DNA of 64,000 nt, from positions 2,604,001-2,668,000 of the forward strand of contig OZ254081.1 in assembly GCA_965267505.1 (NCBI GenBank), written 5' to 3'. This stretch comes from JANQHS01 sp965267505 (GTDB lineage Bacteria; Bacteroidota; Bacteroidia; Cytophagales; CCMP332). The translations under genes and the position numbers were made by a program. Below the pieces are notes generated by a model that ran no database searches, had not been told where the DNA came from, and saw nothing but the letters and a program-made list of their open reading frames with translations. Of the stretch, positions 25,347 through 34,009 are shown piece after piece (position 1 is the stretch's first letter; each line of letters opens with the position of its first letter).

Positions 25347-26423
25347 ATGATGAAAAAACAATTGAAGTTCAGCAGCCTCTTACTTGTGGGCTTATTTGTT
25401 GCTTCTGCTCTAGTCTTCACCGGATGTTCCGATGATGATGATGACAACAACAATCCATCTCCAACCAAGACCGCATGGGAGCTTATTCAGAATGATGCAA
25501 GTCTTGATTCTTTGGAAAAATATTTGAGCAGGTACCCGGGACTGGTATCTTATGTCTCTGATTCCAATGTGAGCGTATTTGCTCCGGATAACAACGCGTT
25601 TGTTAATCTTTTAGCTACCCCAGGATTCCCACCAACTATTGACCTTATCAGTCCTGATATCATTGAATTGGTATTAGCGTATCATGTGGTTCCTGGTGCT
25701 GTGACCAAAGGTGGTTTGTCGGCAGGTGATATTCTGAACTCGGTTCAGGGTGAAGCAATTGAGGTTAACCCTGGAGTAGGTAATCCTACTGGCGCCGCCG
25801 GTACTCTTTTCACTGGATCTTCAAATGCTGAGATCCTTATCAAAGGTGGAACCAAGAAAGGAACCAACGGAAATGTTAACGTTGTGGAATCAGTTATGAT
25901 ACCACCATCTGTTGGTGCTACTCTAACTCCAATTCTTGGAACAAACGCAGGTACAGTTCTGCTAGGAGCTGCTTTCACCATTTTGGCTGAAGGTATTGGT
26001 GTTGCAGATGCGTATGCAGAGGCCAATTCTCTTCCAACTCTTACCGGAATCCTTTCTGATACGGTAATCCATACTGTATTTGCTCCTACCGATGCTACAT
26101 TTACTGCAGCCGGTATTAATGGTGGTGGTGACCTTACCGGAATGGAGTGGTATGGCACTATTGCGAATCACGTAGTGTTTGGAGACATTGCTCAAAGTGC
26201 ATTGGTCCAGGGTGCTACATTCCCAACGGCTACAGGTGCTGATACCCTGTTTACTGTTGTAAGCACTCCAGTTAATGGTGTTGGTATTTTCTTCGATTCA
26301 AACGGAGATTTTGATCCAGCAGATCCGACTACTTTGAATGCAGAGGTTGCTCTTCCTGATGCAGCTCTTAACTCGAATGGTAGAGTACACATCATTGCAG
26401 GAATATTGACTCCTAAACCATAA
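25347..26423 (+). CDS. fasciclin (FAS1) domain lipoprotein
   Basis: 358 aa. The signal peptide ends in a lipobox, VFTGC, with lipidated Cys27. The residues after the cysteine (SDDDDD) resemble the acidic surface-export signal described for Bacteroidota lipoproteins, so the protein is probably on the cell surface. Two FAS1 domains follow: about 40-195 (SNVSVFAPDNNAFVNLL, YHVVPGAV) and about 205-358 (IHTVFAPTDATFTAAG, NHVVFGDI, VHIIAGILTP). FAS1 domains mediate adhesion to other proteins or polysaccharides. A second ATG directly after the first is an equally possible start. Convergent with the TonB receptor gene across a shared terminator. Confidence 0.92.
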   Translation: MMKKQLKFSSLLLVGLFVASALVFTGCSDDDDDNNNPSPTKTAWELIQNDASLDSLEKYLSRYPGLVSYVSDSNVSVFAPDNNAFVNLLATPGFPPTIDLISPDIIELVLAYHVVPGAVTKGGLSAGDILNSVQGEAIEVNPGVGNPTGAAGTLFTGSSNAEILIKGGTKKGTNGNVNVVESVMIPPSVGATLTPILGTNAGTVLLGAAFTILAEGIGVADAYAEANSLPTLTGILSDTVIHTVFAPTDATFTAAGINGGGDLTGMEWYGTIANHVVFGDIAQSALVQGATFPTATGADTLFTVVSTPVNGVGIFFDSNGDFDPADPTTLNAEVALPDAALNSNGRVHIIAGILTPKP

Positions 26424-26440
26424 TTAGATTCTTTGCTACA

Positions 26441-26473
26441 AAAAAAGCCCGACCGCAAGGCCGGGCTTTTTTT
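26441..26473. terminator. bidirectional intrinsic terminator
   Basis: A6-GCCCGACC-GCAA-GGCCGGGC-T7. The stem has one mismatch and a GNRA-type loop, and the A and T runs on the two sides let it end both the rightward fasciclin gene and the leftward TonB-dependent receptor gene. Confidence 0.9.
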
Positions 26474-26489
26474 ATTGCCCGAGTTTTAA

Positions 26490-29474
26490 TTAATTCCTGC
26501 GCATCATCTGGTCATAGGTGATGGTGATGTAGTAGACACCCATGATATCCGGCCCCCCTTTGCTTTGTGTGAATTTGCTGTTTAACAAATTCGATCCCCC
26601 AAACTTCACAATGGTTCTTGCATTTGGAATTGAGTAGGTAACGAATCCATCAAGGGAAGAGAAAGCAGGTACATCTCCCACGGCAAAAGAAGATTCCCAA
26701 CGGAATGAATCCTGCCAGCGATAATTCACGCCAAAGCCCAATCTTTTGGTAAGCTTCCTGTTCGAAAAAGAAATATTGAATTTATGCTCGGGAGTATTGA
26801 ATTCAGAAAGAAATCCTCTTGACGCCAGATCTTCCCTTAGCTGATTGAAATTATAATTACCTCCCAGGGTATAGCCTTTATCAAATTGATAGTCCAATCC
26901 AAAAACAAGACCATGAGCCGTAACCTGCTCATCAATGTTAGTATAATACTGGAAAGAATTGTCAGAGGTACCATTCAAAAGAGTTGCGTAGTTCAAGCTA
27001 ACAGCACCTGAATTTGGATCCACCACGGTGTCAGCCTTTCTAACCTGGACCTGGGAAATAAAATCATTGTAGAGGTTGAAATAATATGCAAAATCTATCA
27101 ACAAACGATTCTTAACAAGACTCTTATAGCCAATCTCAAATGATCTAACTCTTTCGGGAACCACAGGTCTGAAAGCAGGAGCACTTTCTAGCAACGCCAA
27201 ATTAGCTGGATCATTTATGGCTTGATCGGTGGATCCTTGATCAAATACAACCTGACTGTATGCTGCTACAGAAGATCCTGTGAAAGAATTGAAATCATCT
27301 ATTCCATACTGCTGGTTTACCCAAGGTAATCCGCCTAAAAGGCGAGCTGAGATAATGTCAAGATCAATGAATTGGCCCTGGGTTGTTGGCATTCTGAAAC
27401 CTGTTTGATAGGAAGCCCTGATGTTATGCTTTTTTCTAACCTTTACCACTCCTGAAATCCTTGGGCTAACAACCCCGTCAAAGTTCTCGTTCTTATCGTA
27501 TCTTATTGAAGCAAGTAATTTGAATTTCTGGTCCCAGAAATTCTGTACTACCTGGCCGAAGAAGCCAAATTCATTGATGGATTTACCATCAGGTATATCT
27601 TGAGCGAAGATTGTTCCATTGGAACGAAGTAGGAATTGTCTGAAATTGCCTCCAATGATCAAACCGTCCAGTCCATCAACATGTTTCGCCAGATCATATT
27701 GGCCTTCTACGTGATATAGGGCAGAATTGTCATTGAATTTGGGCCCATCTGGAACGGTTCCTTCCAGAGCCTGTTTTTTAACCTCTTCAAATTCTTCGGT
27801 TCCTGGCTCAACCCTGTACAGTCCATCCACATCTCCTCTTGCTTTGTTATGGCTTCCTTCTTGAATTTGAACTCTGTTCATTCCAGTTCTTGCTATTAAT
27901 TCGGCGTCGGTCAAAGAATTAATTTCTCCTGGGGCAAGTCCAAGGTCATAAAGGTTTCGCAAGTATTGAATTGCATAGTCTCCAAACCACCTTGAAATTG
28001 ACTGATCGGAAGTTCTTTGCCTTTGAACCTCTATGTCATGAATCCTTTTTCCCAAAAATTCTGCTATATAGGAATCTCCCGAGTTTTCGATTGTGGTATA
28101 CGCTCGAACAAAATAGTTATCGGCTTTTAGCTGAAGTCTATGTTGTTGAATTCCGAAGTTTTGAAGAGAATATCGTTGAGCCCCGGTGTAAACAGAGGTT
28201 CCAAACCCTCCGTTGAACAAATAGGATAATTCAATTTTCTCTTTCAACCTATATGCTAACCCAATATTGACTTTTGCATTCCAGTTATCGTAGTCCACCA
28301 TGTATTGCTCTTCAAATGGAGTGGAGCTGATCACATGGCTGGGAAGATCACCCGCATCTGCATAATCCTCGGCCGTCGTTCCGATCTCAAAGATGCCTGG
28401 GAAGGGTACATTAGGATTTCCATCGACTCCTGTACTTGCGATCACTCTCCAATCATCACTTAAACGGAAGATAGACATGTTTATGCTGGCTTCGTCTCCA
28501 TGCTTGTGAAGGGCATCACTGCCTGGATTGTAGGAGAATCCTTCCGGAGTCAATAAAGTATTCCTGTCTGAATAATCCGTTCCCCACCAGTCATCAGCCC
28601 TGGAGTAGGTTCCGCTGATTTTGAAAGCAAAACGGTTGTTGATTGCTTTGGCATATCTAAAAGATCCCTCATAAACCGGTGCGGCATTTTGATTAGCATT
28701 TCCACCTACATGGTTTACTCCCATCCTAACCTGAGCCGATAAACCTTGGTATTCAAAAGGGCTTTTGGAATTGACCATCAGGATACCATTGAAGGCATTG
28801 GGTCCATACAAAGCTGATTGGGCTCCAGGGATCATTTCTACACTTTCCACATCCAATTCAGAGGGTCCATTCAGGTTTCCTATTGGAAAGTTTAGTGCCG
28901 GTGCCTGGGTATCCATCCCGTCTGTTTGTTGGATGAAACGGGTGTTGCCAGTAGAGTTAAAACCTCTTGCGTTGACTATCTGGAAGTTAAAACTACTCTG
29001 GGTCATATCAACCCCTTTGAGCTGATATATACTTTTATAGTAGTTATCTGAGGTGCTACCCTGGATAGCCAGGATGTCCATTTTTTCAATGGTAATGGGA
29101 GATTCCAATATATCCTCTTCAACTCTGGTTGCTGAAACCACTACCTCCTGACCTAACAAGGATTGGGTTACCATTGTGACCTTTAAATCCTTTGATTCGC
29201 CTGAAAGCTCCATTTCCTGAGATTGGAAACCAATACTGGAAAAGACCAGTGAAAAGGGTGGGGGGGTATTAGTGGAAAGCATGAACTCACCACGAATATT
29301 TGTCACGGTTCCAGAAACCGTTCCCTTCACATAAATATTAACTCCAATTAAGGGCTCTCCGGAATCCTCATCCACAACGGTACCTGATACAGTGGTTTGA
29401 GAGAAAGAAGAAAAAGGAAGGAGAAATAAGAAAAGAGCTAGTGCCTGGAAAAAGGGTAGTTTAATCTTCAACAT
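26490..29474 (-). CDS. TonB-dependent receptor with carboxypeptidase-regulatory-like N-terminal domain
   Basis: 994 aa outer-membrane transporter. Signal peptide (1-25, ending SSFSQ), then a CarboxypepD_reg-like domain (about 27-110: VSGTVVDEDSGEPLIGVNIYV), a TonB plug (about 115-240: SATRVEEDILESPITIEKMD, GAQSALYGPNAFNGILMV) and a 22-strand barrel domain to the C-terminus (YYITITYDQMMRRN). It imports a large ligand energised by TonB/ExbBD. No SusD-type lipoprotein gene follows, so it is not a typical SusCD glycan pair, and the ligand cannot be inferred. It shares a bidirectional terminator with the fasciclin gene. Confidence 0.92.
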   Translation of the reverse strand: MLKIKLPFFQALALFLFLLPFSSFSQTTVSGTVVDEDSGEPLIGVNIYVKGTVSGTVTNIRGEFMLSTNTPPPFSLVFSSIGFQSQEMELSGESKDLKVTMVTQSLLGQEVVVSATRVEEDILESPITIEKMDILAIQGSTSDNYYKSIYQLKGVDMTQSSFNFQIVNARGFNSTGNTRFIQQTDGMDTQAPALNFPIGNLNGPSELDVESVEMIPGAQSALYGPNAFNGILMVNSKSPFEYQGLSAQVRMGVNHVGGNANQNAAPVYEGSFRYAKAINNRFAFKISGTYSRADDWWGTDYSDRNTLLTPEGFSYNPGSDALHKHGDEASINMSIFRLSDDWRVIASTGVDGNPNVPFPGIFEIGTTAEDYADAGDLPSHVISSTPFEEQYMVDYDNWNAKVNIGLAYRLKEKIELSYLFNGGFGTSVYTGAQRYSLQNFGIQQHRLQLKADNYFVRAYTTIENSGDSYIAEFLGKRIHDIEVQRQRTSDQSISRWFGDYAIQYLRNLYDLGLAPGEINSLTDAELIARTGMNRVQIQEGSHNKARGDVDGLYRVEPGTEEFEEVKKQALEGTVPDGPKFNDNSALYHVEGQYDLAKHVDGLDGLIIGGNFRQFLLRSNGTIFAQDIPDGKSINEFGFFGQVVQNFWDQKFKLLASIRYDKNENFDGVVSPRISGVVKVRKKHNIRASYQTGFRMPTTQGQFIDLDIISARLLGGLPWVNQQYGIDDFNSFTGSSVAAYSQVVFDQGSTDQAINDPANLALLESAPAFRPVVPERVRSFEIGYKSLVKNRLLIDFAYYFNLYNDFISQVQVRKADTVVDPNSGAVSLNYATLLNGTSDNSFQYYTNIDEQVTAHGLVFGLDYQFDKGYTLGGNYNFNQLREDLASRGFLSEFNTPEHKFNISFSNRKLTKRLGFGVNYRWQDSFRWESSFAVGDVPAFSSLDGFVTYSIPNARTIVKFGGSNLLNSKFTQSKGGPDIMGVYYITITYDQMMRRN

Positions 29475-29532
29475 AAAATCATTTTTCGAGTAGGAAATTT
29501 AGCTCAAATGAGTAAATACTGAAATACCGGGC

Positions 29533-29559
29533 AAAAAAAAACCCGGCTTGTGCCGGGTT
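29533..29559 (-). terminator. intrinsic terminator ending the suf-bacilliredoxin operon
   Basis: Minus strand AACCCGGC-ACAA-GCCGGGTT followed by a run of T (29533-29541). A perfect 8-bp stem 14 bases after the bacilliredoxin stop codon. Confidence 0.92.
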
Positions 29560-29572
29560 GAAATGATTTTGA

Positions 29573-29989
29573 TTAACAGTATTCTTTGAAGACTTCCTGA
29601 AGGTGCTCTCCTATCATTTGAGCCGATCTTCCTTCAATGTGATGCCTTTCAACAAAGTGCACCAATTCTCCATCCTTAAACAAAGCAACGCTCGGAGAGG
29701 AGGGGGGGAAAGGAGCATGATATTCCCTTGCCTTTGCAACAGCTTCTTTTTCCATGCCCGCAAAAACCGTCACCAAGTGATCAGGTTTCTTCTCCGATGA
29801 ATTCACCGCCCATAGTACTCCCGGTCTCGCTGTTCCTGCTGCACAACCGCAAACAGAGTTTATGACCATTAGAGAAGTTCCTTTTGATTCTTTCATGAAG
29901 TCATCTACTTCATCTGGGGTCATCAATTGCTTGAAGCCCTCATTTACCAACTCAGCTCTCATTGGAGCTACTAATTCTTCAGGATACAT
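29573..29989 (-). CDS. BrxA/BrxB family bacilliredoxin
   Basis: 138 aa thioredoxin-fold protein with the CGC active site of the YphP/YqiW family (Cys47-Gly48-Cys49 in INSVCGCAAGTARPG). Such proteins remove bacillithiol from oxidised protein thiols. The start MYPEELVAPMRAELV is family-typical. It lies only 10 bases downstream of sufT on the same strand and before the operon terminator, so it is the last gene of the suf operon. That suggests a link between low-molecular-weight thiol redox and Fe-S assembly. Whether this organism makes bacillithiol cannot be told from the window. Confidence 0.88.
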   Translation of the reverse strand: MYPEELVAPMRAELVNEGFKQLMTPDEVDDFMKESKGTSLMVINSVCGCAAGTARPGVLWAVNSSEKKPDHLVTVFAGMEKEAVAKAREYHAPFPPSSPSVALFKDGELVHFVERHHIEGRSAQMIGEHLQEVFKEYC

Positions 29990-29999
29990 AATCTACTTT

Positions 30000-30380
30000 T
30001 TATAAAAAACCTAGTTCTAATTTTGCTTCTTCACTCATCATATCGGTGGTGTATGGAGGATCGAAAGTCAATTCCAATTCTACCTCATCCACCTGTTTTA
30101 TTCCCATCACCCTATCCTTGATTTCCTGAGGGATATGTTCTGCCGCAGGACAGTTTGGTGAGGTCAGGGTCATAAGAATATAGACCTTGTTCAATGGAAG
30201 GACCTGAATATCATAGATCAAACCGAGATCATAGACGTTTACAGGGATCTCGGGATCATAGCAGGTCTTGATCATCTCAATGATCTGCTCTTTAAGAGCC
30301 TTCTCCTCATCGAAATTAATCTTCTTGGGATCCTCTTTGATCTCTTTTTCCAAATCCTCTTTTCTCTTTTCAGTTTCCAT
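30000..30380 (-). CDS. sufT: SufT-like DUF59/MIP18 family Fe-S assembly protein
   Basis: 126 aa from the ATG at 30380, which overlaps the sufE stop by 11 bases. ATGs further upstream (for example 30398 and 30434) would lengthen the overlap. The DUF59 core is clear: CYDPEIPVNVYDLGLIYDI, then LTSPNCPAAEHIPQEI with the conserved Cys, and ELTFDPPYTTDMMSEEAKLELG. The N-terminal 35 residues are lysine/glutamate-rich and helical. The family helps mature Fe-S proteins, and its place after sufS-sufE supports that role. Confidence 0.88.
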   Translation of the reverse strand: METEKRKEDLEKEIKEDPKKINFDEEKALKEQIIEMIKTCYDPEIPVNVYDLGLIYDIQVLPLNKVYILMTLTSPNCPAAEHIPQEIKDRVMGIKQVDEVELELTFDPPYTTDMMSEEAKLELGFL

Positions 30381-30807
30381 CTGCAAAGGAATGAGCATAT
30401 TCTTTAATTCTTTGGACCATGGACGACAATCCATTGGATCTTTGAGACCCTACCAATTGGTCCATTCCTATTTCTTTCAGGAAATAGGGCTCAGTATTTT
30501 CAACGTCTGCCGGCTTTTCCCCACTATAAACCCTGGTCAGTAGGCTTATCAATCCTTTTGTCAATAGGGTATTGCTATCAGCTTTGAACCTCAACAAACC
30601 ATTCTCCTCTAAAGTTGCGATCAACCAAACTTTTGATTGACATCCTGTTATCAGGAATTCATCCTGATGAAATTCCTCGTCAAGAGGCTCTAGTTCAGAT
30701 CCGAGGTCCATGATATAATCTATGGACTGTTCCTTATCTCCTTCAAAAAGAGAGAAGTCCTCGATTATTTCCTGTTGCTTGCTATCTATTCCCTTAAGAG
30801 CTTCCAT
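30370..30807 (-). CDS. sufE: SufE sulfur-acceptor protein
   Basis: 145 aa from the ATG at 30807; a GTG at 30831 is open but leaves a longer overlap with sufS. The sulfur-accepting cysteine is Cys56 in LITGCQSKVW, the family's signature loop. The protein takes persulfide from SufS and passes it to SufB/SufC/SufD. The start overlaps sufS by 14 bases and the stop overlaps sufT, so the four last genes are tightly coupled. Confidence 0.93.
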   Translation of the reverse strand: MEALKGIDSKQQEIIEDFSLFEGDKEQSIDYIMDLGSELEPLDEEFHQDEFLITGCQSKVWLIATLEENGLLRFKADSNTLLTKGLISLLTRVYSGEKPADVENTEPYFLKEIGMDQLVGSQRSNGLSSMVQRIKEYAHSFADGN

Positions 30808-32041
30808 ATTTCTTTTGAACCTGGGATACACGGTCCCATAGTTTTTCTGCTTCTTCCAGAGTATTGTAGGCGGAAAAAGATGCCCTTACAGTACCTTCAA
30901 CGCCTAATTTTTCCATCAAAGGCATGGTGCAATGATGACCTGTTCTTACCGCAATTCCTCTAGCATCCAAAAGCTGTCCTACATCGAATGGATGCATTCC
31001 TTCAATGTTAAATGAAAAGCTTGCGATCTTTCTTTCAGAGCTTCCATACTCGATCAAACCCGGGATGGTCTTCATCCTGTCCCTTGAATATTCAATGATC
31101 TCTTTTTCGTCAGTTTTTATGGAATCCCAGCTCAGATCCGTGACAAAATCAAATGCTGATTTGTATGCTACGAAATCAGCTATGTTGGGTGTCCCTGCTT
31201 CAAATCTTAATGGTGGGTCCTGGTAGGTGGTTCCTTCAAATGAAACCTCCTTTATCATTTCACCTCCTGCGATAAATGGGGGCATGGCTTCCAGGAGCTC
31301 GTATTTTCCATAAAGAATACCCACTCCGGTTGGGCCGTACATTTTATGACCTGAGAAAGCAAGAAAATCTGCATTCAGATCCTTTACTTCAATTTTTTCA
31401 TGTGCAGCAGCCTGAGCACAATCAAGGAAAACCAAACAGCCTTTTGCATGGCAAAGGGAAATGATCTCTTCAACCTTATTAACTGTTCCGAGGGAGTTAG
31501 AAACGAAGTTTATTGCAAGGATCTTTGGCCCCTTTTCCAATGCTTTTTCCAGGTCCTTCAGATCAAGAACTCCGGTTTCATCGAGTTTTATGGGGAGGAT
31601 ATTGGCTCCTTTTCTTTGGGCAAGTAACTGCCATGGGACAAGGTTAGAATGGTGTTCCCCTTCTCCTATAAGGATCAGGTCATCCTTTTGGATGTTTTTT
31701 TCTCCCCAGCTATGGCTAAGAAGATTAACTGAATCTGTGGTTCCTTTGGTGAATACAATCTCTTTTTGATCAGCACCTAAAAATTCAGCAGCTGTTTTCC
31801 TTGTTGCTTCAAAAGCCTCCGTGGCCTCATTTGCCAGGGTATGGACTCCACGATGAACATTGGAATTGTTCTGTTCGTAATAGGAATCAAGAGCATCGAT
31901 CACAGCCTTGGGTTTTTGAGTCGTGGCTGCATTGTCAAGATAGACAAGCGGAAAACCATTCACCTCCCTTTCCAGAATAGGAAATTTCGCCCTTAAGTCA
32001 CTTTTACTTTGGGTTAAGGATATGGTGTTAGTTCCTCTCAT
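30794..32041 (-). CDS. sufS: SufS group II cysteine desulfurase
   Basis: 415 aa PLP enzyme taking sulfur from cysteine for Fe-S clusters. The PLP Lys is Lys233 in FSGHKMYGPTG, His131 region (EHHSNLVPW) stacks the cofactor, and the persulfide Cys is Cys371 in RTGHHCTMPLM, with a short group II loop. RASFSAYNT near the C-terminus is also typical. The start overlaps sufD by 4 bases and the end overlaps sufE by 14 bases. Confidence 0.96.
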   Translation of the reverse strand: MRGTNTISLTQSKSDLRAKFPILEREVNGFPLVYLDNAATTQKPKAVIDALDSYYEQNNSNVHRGVHTLANEATEAFEATRKTAAEFLGADQKEIVFTKGTTDSVNLLSHSWGEKNIQKDDLILIGEGEHHSNLVPWQLLAQRKGANILPIKLDETGVLDLKDLEKALEKGPKILAINFVSNSLGTVNKVEEIISLCHAKGCLVFLDCAQAAAHEKIEVKDLNADFLAFSGHKMYGPTGVGILYGKYELLEAMPPFIAGGEMIKEVSFEGTTYQDPPLRFEAGTPNIADFVAYKSAFDFVTDLSWDSIKTDEKEIIEYSRDRMKTIPGLIEYGSSERKIASFSFNIEGMHPFDVGQLLDARGIAVRTGHHCTMPLMEKLGVEGTVRASFSAYNTLEEAEKLWDRVSQVQKKYGSS

Positions 32042-33246
32042 TGATCTTGAAAGACCTGATCAAGACTTTGTTCGACCTCTTCTCTGAAAAAATCGATCTC
32101 CACTTTCTCAAGAATTTCTTTTGCGAATGCCTCTGTTAGCATTCTCTCGGCTTCTTCCTGTCCAATACCACGGCTACGCAGGTAGAATAGTTGTTCTTCA
32201 TCCAATCTGCCAGTAGTCGCTCCGTGAGTACATTTTACATCGTCGGCCAAGATCTCCAATTGGGGTTTGGAATGAACCACTGGATTATTTCCTAACAAGA
32301 TGTTCTTATTGGATTGGAATGCTCTTGTTTTTTGAGCTCCCGGGCGAACGAATATTCTACCGTTGAATACTCCTGTTCCCTTATCAAATATGATCCCCTT
32401 ATAATTCTCATCGCTGAAACAATGCTCTGCCACATGGTCAACAATGGTGTGGTTGTCAATAAGATCATTTGCCTTAGGCATGAAAACCCCATTTAGGTAT
32501 GCCTCGGATCCCTTTCCTTCAAGGCTTATTTCAAGGTTATTCCTTGACCTTCCGCCATTAATAAAGAATTGATTGGACCTAAATATTGAATCGCCCTGCT
32601 GAACTACTTTCTGGTCCTGGATCCAAAGTACATTGGGCCCAAACTTTTGAATGGAATTGTATTCGAGGTATGCATTCGCGGCTACCTGCGCTTGAAGTTG
32701 AGGGCAAATGAATACAGTTTGACTAAAACCTTGATGAGATTCCACCATTCGCATGGATGAACTTTCAGAAAGCTCTATTTCTACTCTGGGGAAAAGAGAA
32801 CCAGAGAAGTCTGGGTTCAAAATCCAGCTAAGTTTCAAAGGCTTTTCTAAAACTATCCCTTTTTCAAGGCTTATTATGAGTGTTTTTTGGTCTGAGCCCG
32901 CGTTGAGCTCGGAGAAATATCCTGGCTCATGAAAATCATTGAGCTTGCTCGGAATCCTTTTGCTAGAGTTAACTTCAACAGTAAGACCTTTCGCGATCTC
33001 CTGAGGTTCTTTTTCATTCAGAAAATAGGGGATGTCAAGTATAAAAGCACCCTCTTCTTCCTTAATGGATAAATCAGAATCCCGATCTGAAGAACTTCCT
33101 ATTCCTTCTGCCCATTTTCCCAGGAATTGGTCTGCAGGAAAGAATTTCCAGTCTTCAACCCTACGGTTGGGTAATGTCTGACCGAGAAGTTGTTTTTGTT
33201 CCTCCGTCCCTTTGATGGCAGATGATATGTTTTGATTCTGGTCCAA
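32038..33246 (-). CDS. sufD: SufD Fe-S cluster assembly scaffold subunit
   Basis: About 402 aa. It pairs with SufB and SufC in the SufBC2D scaffold. Recognisable parts are LPNRRVEDWKFFP near the N-terminus, the right-handed beta-helix in the middle and the C-terminal DVKCTHGATTGRLDEEQLFYLRSRGI. The start is uncertain: no ATG is near. A TTG at 33246, two bases after the sufC stop, is chosen; another TTG at 33279 would overlap sufC by 31 bases. The 3' end overlaps sufS by 4 bases. Confidence 0.92.
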   Translation of the reverse strand: MDQNQNISSAIKGTEEQKQLLGQTLPNRRVEDWKFFPADQFLGKWAEGIGSSSDRDSDLSIKEEEGAFILDIPYFLNEKEPQEIAKGLTVEVNSSKRIPSKLNDFHEPGYFSELNAGSDQKTLIISLEKGIVLEKPLKLSWILNPDFSGSLFPRVEIELSESSSMRMVESHQGFSQTVFICPQLQAQVAANAYLEYNSIQKFGPNVLWIQDQKVVQQGDSIFRSNQFFINGGRSRNNLEISLEGKGSEAYLNGVFMPKANDLIDNHTIVDHVAEHCFSDENYKGIIFDKGTGVFNGRIFVRPGAQKTRAFQSNKNILLGNNPVVHSKPQLEILADDVKCTHGATTGRLDEEQLFYLRSRGIGQEEAERMLTEAFAKEILEKVEIDFFREEVEQSLDQVFQDQ

Positions 33247-33248
33247 GA

Positions 33249-34004
33249 TTATACAGCTGCTTCTTTTTCCTTCAACCAATCGTAACCCTTTTCTTCAAGT
33301 TCAAGGGCTAATTCTTTTCCTCCTGACTTCACGATCTTTCCTTGATAAAGGACATGCACATAATCAGGTTCAATGAAGTCCAGGAGTCGTTGGTAATGAG
33401 TAACGATCACAAATGATCTTTCTTCATTCCTCAGAGCGTTCACTCCATTGGCTACGATCTTCAGGGCATCGATATCAAGACCTGAATCGGTTTCATCCAA
33501 CAGACAAAGCTTCGGATCAAGCATGGCCATTTGAAATACTTCATTTCTTTTCTTTTCTCCACCCGAAAAACCTTCGTTTACCGAACGGCTTAATAATTCC
33601 TGGTTGATCTCAACCAATTTGATCTTTTCCTTGAGCAGCTTGAGGAACTTTACTGCATCCAATTTTGGGAGACCTCTGTGTTCCCTTACTCTGTTTACTG
33701 CGGCTTTCAGGAAATTGGTTGTTGTAACTCCCGGAATCTCTACTGGATATTGAAAAGCCAGAAAGATCCCTTCTCTTGCTCTTTCTTCAGGTCCCAGATC
33801 CAGAAGGTCCTGGTCTAGGAATTCCACTGATCCTCCATCCACGGAATAATCCTCACGCCCTGCCAATACCGAAGCCAGGGTGCTTTTGCCACTGCCGTTG
33901 GGTCCCATGATCGCATGGACCTCACCCTTCTTGACAGATAGATCTATTCCTTTTAATATGTCCTTGCCTTCTATTGAGGCTTTTAATCCTTTGATTTCTA
34001 TCAT
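33249..34004 (-). CDS. sufC: SufC Fe-S cluster assembly ATPase
   Basis: 251 aa ABC-type ATPase. Walker A GPNGSGKST (34-42), signature FSGGEKKRNEVFQMA, Walker B LCLLDETDSGLD, and the H-loop in IVTHYQRLL. The EKKRNE variation of the signature is particular to SufC. It powers the SufBC2D scaffold. It starts 5 bases after sufB and is followed directly by sufD. Confidence 0.96.
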   Translation of the reverse strand: MIEIKGLKASIEGKDILKGIDLSVKKGEVHAIMGPNGSGKSTLASVLAGREDYSVDGGSVEFLDQDLLDLGPEERAREGIFLAFQYPVEIPGVTTTNFLKAAVNRVREHRGLPKLDAVKFLKLLKEKIKLVEINQELLSRSVNEGFSGGEKKRNEVFQMAMLDPKLCLLDETDSGLDIDALKIVANGVNALRNEERSFVIVTHYQRLLDFIEPDYVHVLYQGKIVKSGGKELALELEEKGYDWLKEKEAAV

Positions 34005-34009
34005 TTCAA

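Noticed and set aside
25745..26158. 137-codon open frame antisense to the fasciclin gene
   Set aside because: Antisense shadow with low-complexity Val/Pro/Ala content; the two FAS1 domains explain the DNA.
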